Made by a program: the position numbers and the translations under genes. The notes beneath the pieces are model-generated. The model was not told where the DNA came from and made no database searches. It saw only the letters and a list, made by a program, of their open reading frames with translations. Shown one piece after another: positions 15,405-21,758 of a DNA stretch of 64,000 bases; positions within the stretch are counted from its first letter, which is position 1, and every line of letters starts with the position of its first letter. The stretch is from BQWY01 sp046351095 (GTDB taxonomy: Bacteria > Nitrospirota > Nitrospiria > Nitrospirales > Nitrospiraceae), in assembly GCA_046351095.1 (NCBI GenBank), contig JAXLZC010000001.1, positions 868,001 to 932,000 of the forward strand, written 5' to 3'.

Positions 15405-16538
15405 ATGCAAATTAAGATCAACGGGAAGGCGGAGGCGGTTGAGGGCGCAACGGTCCTCGATGTGCTGAAAGCCAAGAACATCGAGCCCCGCATGGTCGCG
15501 GTCGAATTAAACGAGACGATGATCGACCGGGAACAGCTCGGGGCAACGCCGATCAAAGAGGGCGATCACCTCGAATTTTTGTTTTATATGGGCGGCGGGT
15601 CGGCAACGGCCAAACCCACGGCCCATGCGCAGATCACCGAGTTGATTACGAATACGCCGCTGGTGCGGTTGAATCGCCTCTGCGATTCGACGACGGCCAC
15701 GATCTACGCCAAGGTCGAGTCGTTTAATCCAGGCGGCAGCATCAAGGACCGCGTCTGCTTGAACATGATCGACGAGGCGGAGCGCACCGGACGGCTCAAG
15801 CCGGGCGCCACGATCGTGGAACCGACCAGCGGCAATACCGGCATCGGGCTCGCGTTGGTCGCGGCCGTGCGTGGCTACAAACTGATCCTCGTCATGCCGG
15901 AAAGTATGAGTATGGAGCGCGCGAGCCTCCTGTCGTCCTACGGCGCGCAACTCGTGTTGACCGCAGCCTGGGAAGGTATGCGTGGGTCGATCAAAGAAGC
16001 CGAGTCGATCCTGGCGCAGAATCCGTCGTACTTTATGCCGGACCAATTTTCGAACCCGGCCAACCCGGCGATGCACCGCCGCACCACCGCACCGGAAATT
16101 TGGGATGCGCTGGACGGGAAGATCGACGCGTTTGTAGCGGCGGTCGGCACCGGCGGAACGATCACCGGCGTGGGCGAAGTGTTCAAGGAACGGAATCCGA
16201 AGATCGCGGTCGTCGCCGTCGAACCGGCGGGCTCCCCCGTGTTGTCGGGCGGAGATCCCGGCCCGCACAAGATTCAAGGGATCGGCGCGGGTTTTGTGCC
16301 GAAAGTCTTGAATCGGACGATCCTCGACCGCGTCATCACCGTCACGGACGAAGAGGCCTATCAAACGTCGAAGCTGCTGGCGAAAAAAGAAGGGCTGCTC
16401 GTCGGCATTTCGTCCGGCGCGAACGTCTGCGCCGCGCAAAAGGTGGCGCGCGAACTCGGACCGGGCCACAACGTCGTCACAATCCTCTGCGATACGGGCG
16501 AGCGGTACATCAGCATCGAAAAGTACTTCAACATTTAG
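15405..16538 (+). CDS. ThiS-type sulfur carrier fused to cysteine-synthase-like PLP enzyme
   Basis: A 377-aa fusion. Residues 1-65 are a ubiquitin-like ThiS domain (MQIKINGKAEAVEG, then LEFLFYMGGG at 56-65). Residues 75-377 are a CysK/CysM-type fold-II PLP enzyme: NPGGSIKDR with PLP Lys114, the phosphate/substrate loop PTSGNTGIGLA, IQGIGAGFVP and GISSGAN. The diglycine needed for thiocarboxylation is internal, so it would have to be cleaved out or act without release. By analogy with CysO-CysM the product would be cysteine. The ATG at 15405 has GGAG close upstream. It is the first gene of a six- to seven-gene cluster that includes E1 enzymes and a JAMM protease. Confidence 0.9.
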   Translation: MQIKINGKAEAVEGATVLDVLKAKNIEPRMVAVELNETMIDREQLGATPIKEGDHLEFLFYMGGGSATAKPTAHAQITELITNTPLVRLNRLCDSTTATIYAKVESFNPGGSIKDRVCLNMIDEAERTGRLKPGATIVEPTSGNTGIGLALVAAVRGYKLILVMPESMSMERASLLSSYGAQLVLTAAWEGMRGSIKEAESILAQNPSYFMPDQFSNPANPAMHRRTTAPEIWDALDGKIDAFVAAVGTGGTITGVGEVFKERNPKIAVVAVEPAGSPVLSGGDPGPHKIQGIGAGFVPKVLNRTILDRVITVTDEEAYQTSKLLAKKEGLLVGISSGANVCAAQKVARELGPGHNVVTILCDTGERYISIEKYFNI

Positions 16539-16641
16539 CAGGCGGCGCACGCGAGTCGGCGCCCTTCGCGGCAAGCGAACGGCGGGCGCACTCGACGACG
16601 CACCGGTATTTGCAGAGACACAACTCAGACCGTCTTACGTT

Positions 16642-17475
16642 ATGTCATTTACCGACGAACAGATCACACGCTACAGCCGCCACATCTTGCTGCCGGAAGT
16701 CGGCGGCAAGGGCCAGAAAAAAATCGGGCAAGCCCGCATCCTGATCGTGGGCGCCGGCGGCCTCGGCTCCCCGGCCGCCCTCTATTTGGCCGCGGCGGGT
16801 GTCGGCACCATCGGTTTGATCGATGCAGATGTGGTCGACCTGTCCAACTTGCAGCGGCAGGTCATTCACCACACGACCGACGTCGGCCGCCCGAAAGTGC
16901 AATCGGCCGAAGAGAAGATCCACTCGCTGAATCCGGACGTAAAGGTCGTCACGTTTCGGGAGCGGTTGATGGCGCACAACGCGCTGGGCATTCTGAAAGA
17001 CTTCGACGTGGTAATCGACGGCGTCGACAATTTCGCCGGCAAGTTTTTGATCAACGATGCTTGCGTGTTGGCGAACAAGCCGCTCATCCACGGCGGTATT
17101 TTGCGGTTCGAAGGCCGCATCACGACGATCGTCCCGAAGAAGTCGGCCTGTTATCGGTGCGTCTTCAAAAATCCGCCGCCGAGCGGCCTCGTCCCGAGCT
17201 GCCAGGAAGCGGGCGTCATCGGCGTGTTGGCCGGCGTCATCGGGACGTTGCAAGCCACCGAAGCGTTAAAGTTGGTGTTGGGCATCGGCCGCCCCCTGAC
17301 CGACCGGATGCTGGACTACGATGCCAAGAAGGGGCTGTTCCGCGAGATTCGCTGCAAGCGGCGCGCGAACTGCGATATCTGCGGCGATCAGCCGACGATC
17401 ACGGAATTATTCGATCACGATCCGGAGACCTGTGAGCTGCGGACGCCCGGCACCGTTGCCGTACCGTCCGTATAG
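16642..17475 (+). CDS. E1-like sulfur-carrier adenylyltransferase (ThiF/MoeB), copy 1
   Basis: A 277-aa enzyme that activates the C-terminal Gly of a ubiquitin-like carrier with ATP, preparing it for sulfur transfer. It has YSRHILLPEVGGKGQ, the nucleotide loop GAGGLGSPAALYLAAAGVG, the LIDADVVDLSNLQRQ segment and SCQEAGVIG with the Cys at 187. Two zinc pairs are C170/C173 and C244/C247. It is about 103 nt after thiS-cysK. A close paralogue lies at 19396-20199. It probably loads one of the two carriers of the cluster, but which one is not deducible. Confidence 0.93.
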   Translation: MSFTDEQITRYSRHILLPEVGGKGQKKIGQARILIVGAGGLGSPAALYLAAAGVGTIGLIDADVVDLSNLQRQVIHHTTDVGRPKVQSAEEKIHSLNPDVKVVTFRERLMAHNALGILKDFDVVIDGVDNFAGKFLINDACVLANKPLIHGGILRFEGRITTIVPKKSACYRCVFKNPPPSGLVPSCQEAGVIGVLAGVIGTLQATEALKLVLGIGRPLTDRMLDYDAKKGLFREIRCKRRANCDICGDQPTITELFDHDPETCELRTPGTVAVPSV

Positions 17476-17505
17476 CATCACGCAAGAGGGAGAACGAGGC
17501 GTACC

Positions 17506-18753
17506 ATGGCGAAGATTCGCGCGTTAGTCTGTCGAGAATGCGGAAGTGAATATCCGGCGAAGGCCATCCATGTCTGCGAGATGTGCTTCGGCCCGCTGGA
17601 AGTGAAATACAACTACGAGGAAATCCGCCGCGAGATCTCCCGCAAAAAGATCGAAGCGGGCCCAATGAGCATGTGGCGCTACATCGACCTGCTGCCGGTC
17701 GAAGGCACCAACTTGGTGGGCCCCCATGCAGGCATGACGCCGATGGTGCGCGCAAAAAATCTCGGCGACTATCTCGGTATCGACGAGCTCTACATCAAGA
17801 ACGACACGGTGAATCACCCCACCCTCTCGTTCAAGGATCGTGTGGTGGCCGTGGCGCTCACGCGCGCGCGCGAGCTCGGCTTCGAAACCGTCGCCTGCGC
17901 CTCCACCGGCAACCTAGCCAACTCGGTCGCGGCCCATGCGGCGGCGGCACACTTGCAGTGTTACGTGTTTATTCCCGGCGACCTCGAAGCGGCGAAGGTG
18001 CTCGGGAATTTGATCTATCGCCCGAACGTGGTCGAGGTCGAGGGCAACTACGACGACGTGAACCGGCTCTGCAGCGAAATCGCCGGCGAACATGGCTGGG
18101 CCTTCGTCAACATCAACATCCGCCCGTATTACGCCGAAGGCTCGAAGACGTTGGCGTACGAAACGGTGGAGCAGTTGGGCTGGCGCACGCCGGATCAAGC
18201 CGTCATTCCCATGGCCTCCGGCTCGTTGCTGACGAAAATCTGGAAGGGTATGAACGAGATGAAGGCCGTCGGCCTCATCGACGAAGTCAAGACGAAGATC
18301 AACGGCGCGCAAGCCGAAGGCTGCTCGCCGATCTCGACCGCGTTTAAAGCGGGCCGCGACTTCTTCAAACCCGTGAAGCCGAAGACCATCGCGAAGTCGC
18401 TCGCCATCGGCAATCCGGCGGACGGCTACTACGCGCTCAAGACCACAGCCGAAAGCGGCGGCGCCATGGACATGGTGTCCGACGAGGAAGTGGTGGACGG
18501 CATTAAGCTCTTGGCGCAGACCGAAGGCATCTTCGCCGAAACCGCGGGCGGCGTGACCATCGGCGTGCTGAAAAAGATGGTGAAGCAGGGCCAGATCAAG
18601 AAGCAGGATGTGACCGTCGCCTACATCACAGGCAACGGCCTCAAGACGCAGGAAGCCGTGTTGGATGCGGTGGGACGCCCCGTGCGTATCGCGCCGAGCC
18701 TCACGAGTTTCCACAAAACGTTTAACGTCGGCAAACAAGGTGACCAGGCATGA
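17506..18753 (+). CDS. thrC: Threonine-synthase-like PLP enzyme with N-terminal zinc ribbon
   Basis: A 415-aa fold-II PLP enzyme. Residues 9-27 have C9-x2-C12 and C24-x2-C27, a zinc-ribbon-like knuckle. PLP Lys110 is in TLSFKDRV, followed by ACASTGNLANS, and AYITGNGLK near residue 375. Family members convert O-phosphohomoserine to threonine, so thrC is the conservative name. The start codon is preceded by GAGGGAG. It ends in an ATGA overlap with a sulfur-carrier gene and is followed by a NIL-domain gene, so it may instead use a thiocarboxylated carrier to make homocysteine (hypothesis). A conventional threonine synthase elsewhere in the genome would strengthen that reading. Confidence 0.88.
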   Translation: MAKIRALVCRECGSEYPAKAIHVCEMCFGPLEVKYNYEEIRREISRKKIEAGPMSMWRYIDLLPVEGTNLVGPHAGMTPMVRAKNLGDYLGIDELYIKNDTVNHPTLSFKDRVVAVALTRARELGFETVACASTGNLANSVAAHAAAAHLQCYVFIPGDLEAAKVLGNLIYRPNVVEVEGNYDDVNRLCSEIAGEHGWAFVNINIRPYYAEGSKTLAYETVEQLGWRTPDQAVIPMASGSLLTKIWKGMNEMKAVGLIDEVKTKINGAQAEGCSPISTAFKAGRDFFKPVKPKTIAKSLAIGNPADGYYALKTTAESGGAMDMVSDEEVVDGIKLLAQTEGIFAETAGGVTIGVLKKMVKQGQIKKQDVTVAYITGNGLKTQEAVLDAVGRPVRIAPSLTSFHKTFNVGKQGDQA

Positions 18754-19022
18754 TTACCGTTCGGATTCCCACGCCGCTCCGTCCGCTGACGAAAGGTCAG
18801 GGCGAAGTGCAGGCCAGCGCCGCCACCGTGGCGGACATGATCGAGACGTTGAATGTGGCGCACCCCGGCATCAAGGACCGGCTGTGCGACGATAAGGGCG
18901 AGTTACGCCGCTTCGTAAACATCTACGTGAATGAAGAGGACATCCGCTTTTTGAGCGGGAAAGAGACCAGCCTGAAGGACGGCGACGAGATGTCCATCGT
19001 GCCGGCCATCGCGGGAGGGTAA
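18750..19022 (+). CDS. MoaD/ThiS-family sulfur carrier protein
   Basis: A 90-aa beta-grasp ubiquitin-like protein ending in a free Gly-Gly (VPAIAGG), the site of adenylation and thiocarboxylate formation. Internal landmarks are FVNIYVNEEDIRFLSG and LKDGDEMSIVP, as in MoaD/CysO. The ATG overlaps the thrC stop by 4 nt, so the two are translationally coupled and probably partners. Compared with the fused ThiS domain at 15405 it has a true C-terminal diglycine. MoaD for molybdopterin is possible, but the neighbours argue for amino-acid sulfur transfer. Confidence 0.92.
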   Translation: MITVRIPTPLRPLTKGQGEVQASAATVADMIETLNVAHPGIKDRLCDDKGELRRFVNIYVNEEDIRFLSGKETSLKDGDEMSIVPAIAGG

Positions 19023-19024
19023 CC

Positions 19025-19264
19025 ATGGCGAGCCTGCGCTTTCACATTCGTGTGCCCGAAGACAAGGTGAAGGATCCCGTGCTCTACCAGTTGGGGCGCG
19101 ACTACCGCATCGTCACGAACGTGCGACGGGCGGACGTGCGCGAAACCATCGGCTGGATCGACGTGGAACTCAGTGGGGAAGTCGACGAGATCGAACGCGC
19201 CATCGCGGGCCTGCGTCAAAAAGGCGTGCTCGTCGATCCGATTGAATTAAACGTCGTCGAGTAA
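19025..19264 (+). CDS. NIL-domain protein
   Basis: A 79-aa stand-alone NIL domain: RFHIRVPEDKVKDPVLYQLG, IVTNVRRADVRETIGWIDVELSG, then an ALA-type helix and GVLVDPIELN. The same domain regulates MetN by binding methionine, so it may sense sulfur amino acids or act as an adaptor for the neighbouring enzymes. It starts 2 nt after the carrier gene. The next 130 nt are a purine-rich repeat before the second E1 gene. Confidence 0.85.
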   Translation: MASLRFHIRVPEDKVKDPVLYQLGRDYRIVTNVRRADVRETIGWIDVELSGEVDEIERAIAGLRQKGVLVDPIELNVVE

Positions 19265-19267
19265 ACA

Positions 19268-19390
19268 AGACGTGAGACGGTAGACGAAAGACGGAAACGG
19301 AAGCCGAAAAGCGGAAGACGTAAGAAGTTAGACGGAAGACGGCATCCTAAGCAAGACGACGGAAGAAGAGACCGAGGAATAAGACGACCC
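19268..19390 (+). repeat. GACGTGAGACG-type degenerate intergenic repeat, copy 1
   Basis: A purine-rich stretch made of variants of AGACGG/GGAAGACG. It contains a 19-nt string (19268-19286) that recurs exactly inverted at 39007-39025, and a 14-nt string (19308-19321) that recurs inverted at 49311-49324. It separates the NIL gene from the second E1 gene. Confidence 0.7.
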
Positions 19391-19395
19391 GACCC

Positions 19396-20199
19396 ATGCA
19401 ATTCACCGACGAGCAGCAACAACGATATAGCCGCCACATCATCCTGAAGGAAGTGGGCGGCAAGGGACAGATGAAGCTGGCCCAGGCGAAGGTCCTGCTC
19501 ATCGGCGCCGGCGGCCTGGGCTCTCCTGCCGCGCTCTACCTGGCGGCGGCGGGTATCGGCACCATCGGCCTCGTGGACGGCGACGTCGTCGACCTCTCGA
19601 ATCTCCAGCGCCAAGTCCTGCACTCGACCGCCACGCTCGGAAAACCGAAGGTCGAATCCGGCAAGCAGACGCTGACTGCGATCAATCCCGACATCACGGT
19701 GAAAACGTTCCATCAGCTCGTGGACGCCGACAATATTTTAGGGATCGTCTCGCAATTCGACGTCGTGCTGGACGGGTCGGACAATTTTTCAACGCGTTTT
19801 CTCGTGAACGACGCCTGCTACTTCGCGAAGAAGACCTTGGTCTCCGCGAGTATGTTCCGTTTCGAAGGCCAGCTCACGACGATCAAACCGCATGAGGGGT
19901 ATCCCTGCTACCGCTGCTTGTATCCCGAACCGCCGCCGCCCGGCTTGGTCCCGAGTTGCCAAGAGGCCGGTGTGCTCGGCGTGTTGGCCGGAACGATGGG
20001 GATTCTCCAGGCGACTGAAGCGATCAAAGAAATTCTCGGCCTCGGCGACACGATGGCCGACAAGCTGCTGATCTACGATGCGCTGGACATGAAGTTCCGC
20101 CGCGTGAGCCGCCCGAAGGATCCTGCCTGCCCGCTCTGCAGTCCACAGGCGCGCATCAAGGACCTGAGCGGCGACTATGTCGTGGCCTGTGGGCTCTGA
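19396..20199 (+). CDS. E1-like sulfur-carrier adenylyltransferase (ThiF/MoeB), copy 2
   Basis: A 267-aa paralogue of the enzyme at 16642, alike throughout. It has YSRHIILKEVGGKGQ, GAGGLGSPAALYLAAAGIG, LVDGDVVDLSNLQRQ and SCQEAGVLG with the Cys at 188, and zinc pairs C171/C174 and C245/C248. It lacks about ten C-terminal residues present in copy 1. It overlaps or abuts the JAMM-protease gene and follows the carrier, so it probably activates the free MoaD-like protein; that pairing is inferred. Confidence 0.93.
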   Translation: MQFTDEQQQRYSRHIILKEVGGKGQMKLAQAKVLLIGAGGLGSPAALYLAAAGIGTIGLVDGDVVDLSNLQRQVLHSTATLGKPKVESGKQTLTAINPDITVKTFHQLVDADNILGIVSQFDVVLDGSDNFSTRFLVNDACYFAKKTLVSASMFRFEGQLTTIKPHEGYPCYRCLYPEPPPPGLVPSCQEAGVLGVLAGTMGILQATEAIKEILGLGDTMADKLLIYDALDMKFRRVSRPKDPACPLCSPQARIKDLSGDYVVACGL

Positions 20200-20200
20200 C

Positions 20201-20713
20201 GTGTCCGCTCTCCGTATGCCCCATCCCATCGTCGAGCAACTGATCGCGCATGCGCGCGAGTTGGCCCCGCACGAGTGCTGCGGGTTCCTCGCGGGCACCA
20301 ACGGCGTCGTGTCGCACGTCTACCGCATCACCAATGTCGTGGCGCTCGAAGGCGCCATCCAGGCCGCCTCGTTCGACGACGCGAAGCTCTCGCACTTGGG
20401 CGCCCTCTCGCCGGAAGAACGCGCGGAAATTGCCTTCGTGATGGACTCGCAGGACATGTTCAAAGCGGTGAAGGACATGCGCAAGCAGGGCCTGGAACTG
20501 CAGGTCGTCTACCACTCGCACCCGCACGATCCCGCGCGCCCGTCGGTCACCGACATCAAGATCGCCAGCGAATGGGAAGAGAACTGGCCGAAGTTCAACC
20601 TACCGCTCCCCGCCTATCTCCTGATCTCGCTCCAGCAGCCGGATCGCCCGGATGTGAAGCTCTACTCCATCCGCGACCACGCCGTGCAGCCCTTGCCGCT
20701 CACCGTCGAGTAA
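20201..20713 (+). CDS. JAMM/M67 metallopeptidase (Mec-like)
   Basis: A zinc JAMM (MPN+) peptidase of 170 aa. It has the upstream Glu in PHECCGFLAG and the core VVYHSHPHDPARPSVTD, i.e. H-x-H-x7-S-x2-D. In Mycobacterium the homologue Mec cleaves cysteine off CysO. Here it could release the amino acid from the carrier, or cut after the internal diglycine of the ThiS-CysK fusion. Start choice: the GTG at 20201, right after the upstream stop, suggests coupling; an ATG at 20177 (overlap) and one at 20216 are alternatives. It is the last gene of the sulfur cluster. Confidence 0.9.
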   Translation: MSALRMPHPIVEQLIAHARELAPHECCGFLAGTNGVVSHVYRITNVVALEGAIQAASFDDAKLSHLGALSPEERAEIAFVMDSQDMFKAVKDMRKQGLELQVVYHSHPHDPARPSVTDIKIASEWEENWPKFNLPLPAYLLISLQQPDRPDVKLYSIRDHAVQPLPLTVE

Positions 20714-20805
20714 TTGTCGCGTCCTACGTATCGACCGCAGTCTCTCGCGTCGCTCCGCTGAGTGATTCCCGTCCATGCCTCGTCGGGCTTGGTTTCGTTC
20801 GATAC

Positions 20806-20826
20806 TCGTGGCAGAATGCGCCACGA
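20806..20826 (+). terminator. Stem-loop between sulfur cluster and next gene
   Basis: TCGTGGC (20806-20812) and GCCACGA (20820-20826) form a 7-bp stem with a 7-nt loop, without a T-tract. It sits just before the ribosome site of the next gene, so it could instead be a 5'-leader structure. Confidence 0.3.
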
Positions 20827-20846
20827 CTCATCACCACGGAGGCACT

Positions 20847-21185
20847 ATGGCGGCATCGTACGGCACTCGATTGGGACTCTGCGCTGGAATCGGTCTGCTC
20901 GCCATAGCCGTCGCATCGCCCGCATCCGCCGAGACACGTAGCTACTACAGCCCACTCCTGAAGGTGGACGTTGAGCAAGGGTTTATCGTGATCGCCAACA
21001 GCGGCGCGGTCATCGGCATCGAAGTGCCGCCGGAAGCCAAGCCGCACTTGGAGAAGTTGCCGATCTCCGGATTGATCGACTTGGTGGTGGAAACACGCGG
21101 CGATAAGCCGCCCCTATTGAAGCGCTGGAAACTCGCCTCCGGCGACTCGACCTGCCGGATCTTTGACGGGAAGGAATGTAAGTAA
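20847..21185 (+). CDS. Small secreted protein of unknown function
   Basis: A 112-aa protein with a clean signal peptide (core LGLCAGIGLLAIAVASPASA, cleavage after residue 28). The mature region is about 84 residues, with FIVIANSGAVIGIEVPPEA and two Cys near the C-terminus (STCRIFDGKECK). The start at 20847 is preceded by CGGAGG (20838-20842) at good spacing. I do not recognise the family. A tandem heptanucleotide array starts 12 nt after its stop. Confidence 0.65.
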   Translation: MAASYGTRLGLCAGIGLLAIAVASPASAETRSYYSPLLKVDVEQGFIVIANSGAVIGIEVPPEAKPHLEKLPISGLIDLVVETRGDKPPLLKRWKLASGDSTCRIFDGKECK

Positions 21186-21196
21186 GGGGAAGATGT

Positions 21197-21261
21197 GCTG
21201 AGTGCTGAGTGCTGAGTGCTGAGTGCTGAGTGCTGAGTGCTGAGTGCTGAGTGCTGAGTGC
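21197..21261. repeat. Tandem 7-bp array, nine copies of GCTGAGT
   Basis: Nine exact copies of GCTGAGT (21197-21259) followed by GC. The array is intergenic between a secreted-protein gene and a convergent CxxC mini-protein gene. Seven is not a multiple of three, so copy-number change would not be frame-neutral, but here the array is non-coding. Confidence 0.95.
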
Positions 21262-21265
21262 GAAG

Positions 21266-21475
21266 TTATTCGGAACTGCCTAACATGTCGTCGATCAGGG
21301 GACGATTGATATCCATACAGCCGAGGCAGATCGTATCGAACATCTCTTCGTACTTATCCACAAAGTTTTTCTCGTTCACGAGATGTTCCGCCACCACCAG
21401 GTCGTAGCAGGTTCCGCAGAGCATCATCAGCCCGCGTTGCACCCCGACCATCTTTCGCCCCACGCTCGACGGCAC
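21266..21475 (-). CDS. Small CxxC-pair protein
   Basis: A 69-aa protein (GTG at 21475; an ATG at 21451 is possible). It has LMMLCGTCYDLVVAEH and DTICLGCMDI, so two C-x2-C pairs compatible with a zinc knuckle. It starts 3 nt past the stop of the adjacent zinc-ribbon gene and is surely co-transcribed with it. It ends beside the heptanucleotide array. The function is unknown. Confidence 0.6.
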   Translation of the reverse strand: MPSSVGRKMVGVQRGLMMLCGTCYDLVVAEHLVNEKNFVDKYEEMFDTICLGCMDINRPLIDDMLGSSE

Positions 21476-21477
21476 GC

Positions 21478-21672
21478 CTACACCGATCCCTTCATCTGGG
21501 CGTACCAGAAGTCGTCGACCTCCAGCTCCACACCGCAGCGCGGACATTCGTAGGGTTTATCCTGCGGCGGCACCCCCAACGCCGTCGTTTCCACACGTCC
21601 GAGACAGACGTGATACCAGTGCCCACCGGCTTTTTCGTGATCGAGCGGTTCGTTTTCGTAGATCAACACCAT
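21478..21672 (-). CDS. Small zinc-ribbon protein
   Basis: A 64-aa protein with HWYHVCLGRVETT and a strong zinc-ribbon half YECPRCGVELEVDDFW. The two segments together give one C-x2-C pair plus a more distant Cys and His. It is followed by another CxxC mini-protein, so the pair may act together. The ATG at 21672 starts MVLIYENEPLDHEK. The function is unknown. Confidence 0.6.
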   Translation of the reverse strand: MVLIYENEPLDHEKAGGHWYHVCLGRVETTALGVPPQDKPYECPRCGVELEVDDFWYAQMKGSV

Positions 21673-21758
21673 GGAACGGCCTCCGTCCGGCCATCATACA
21701 AGGCTCGCTCCGCGATCCGCAATCGGGTGCGGGTGCGCACGGTCGACGACCGAGTTCG

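Noticed and set aside
21197..21261. CRISPR array
   Set aside because: The nine 7-bp units are directly adjacent with no spacers, so it is a simple tandem repeat.
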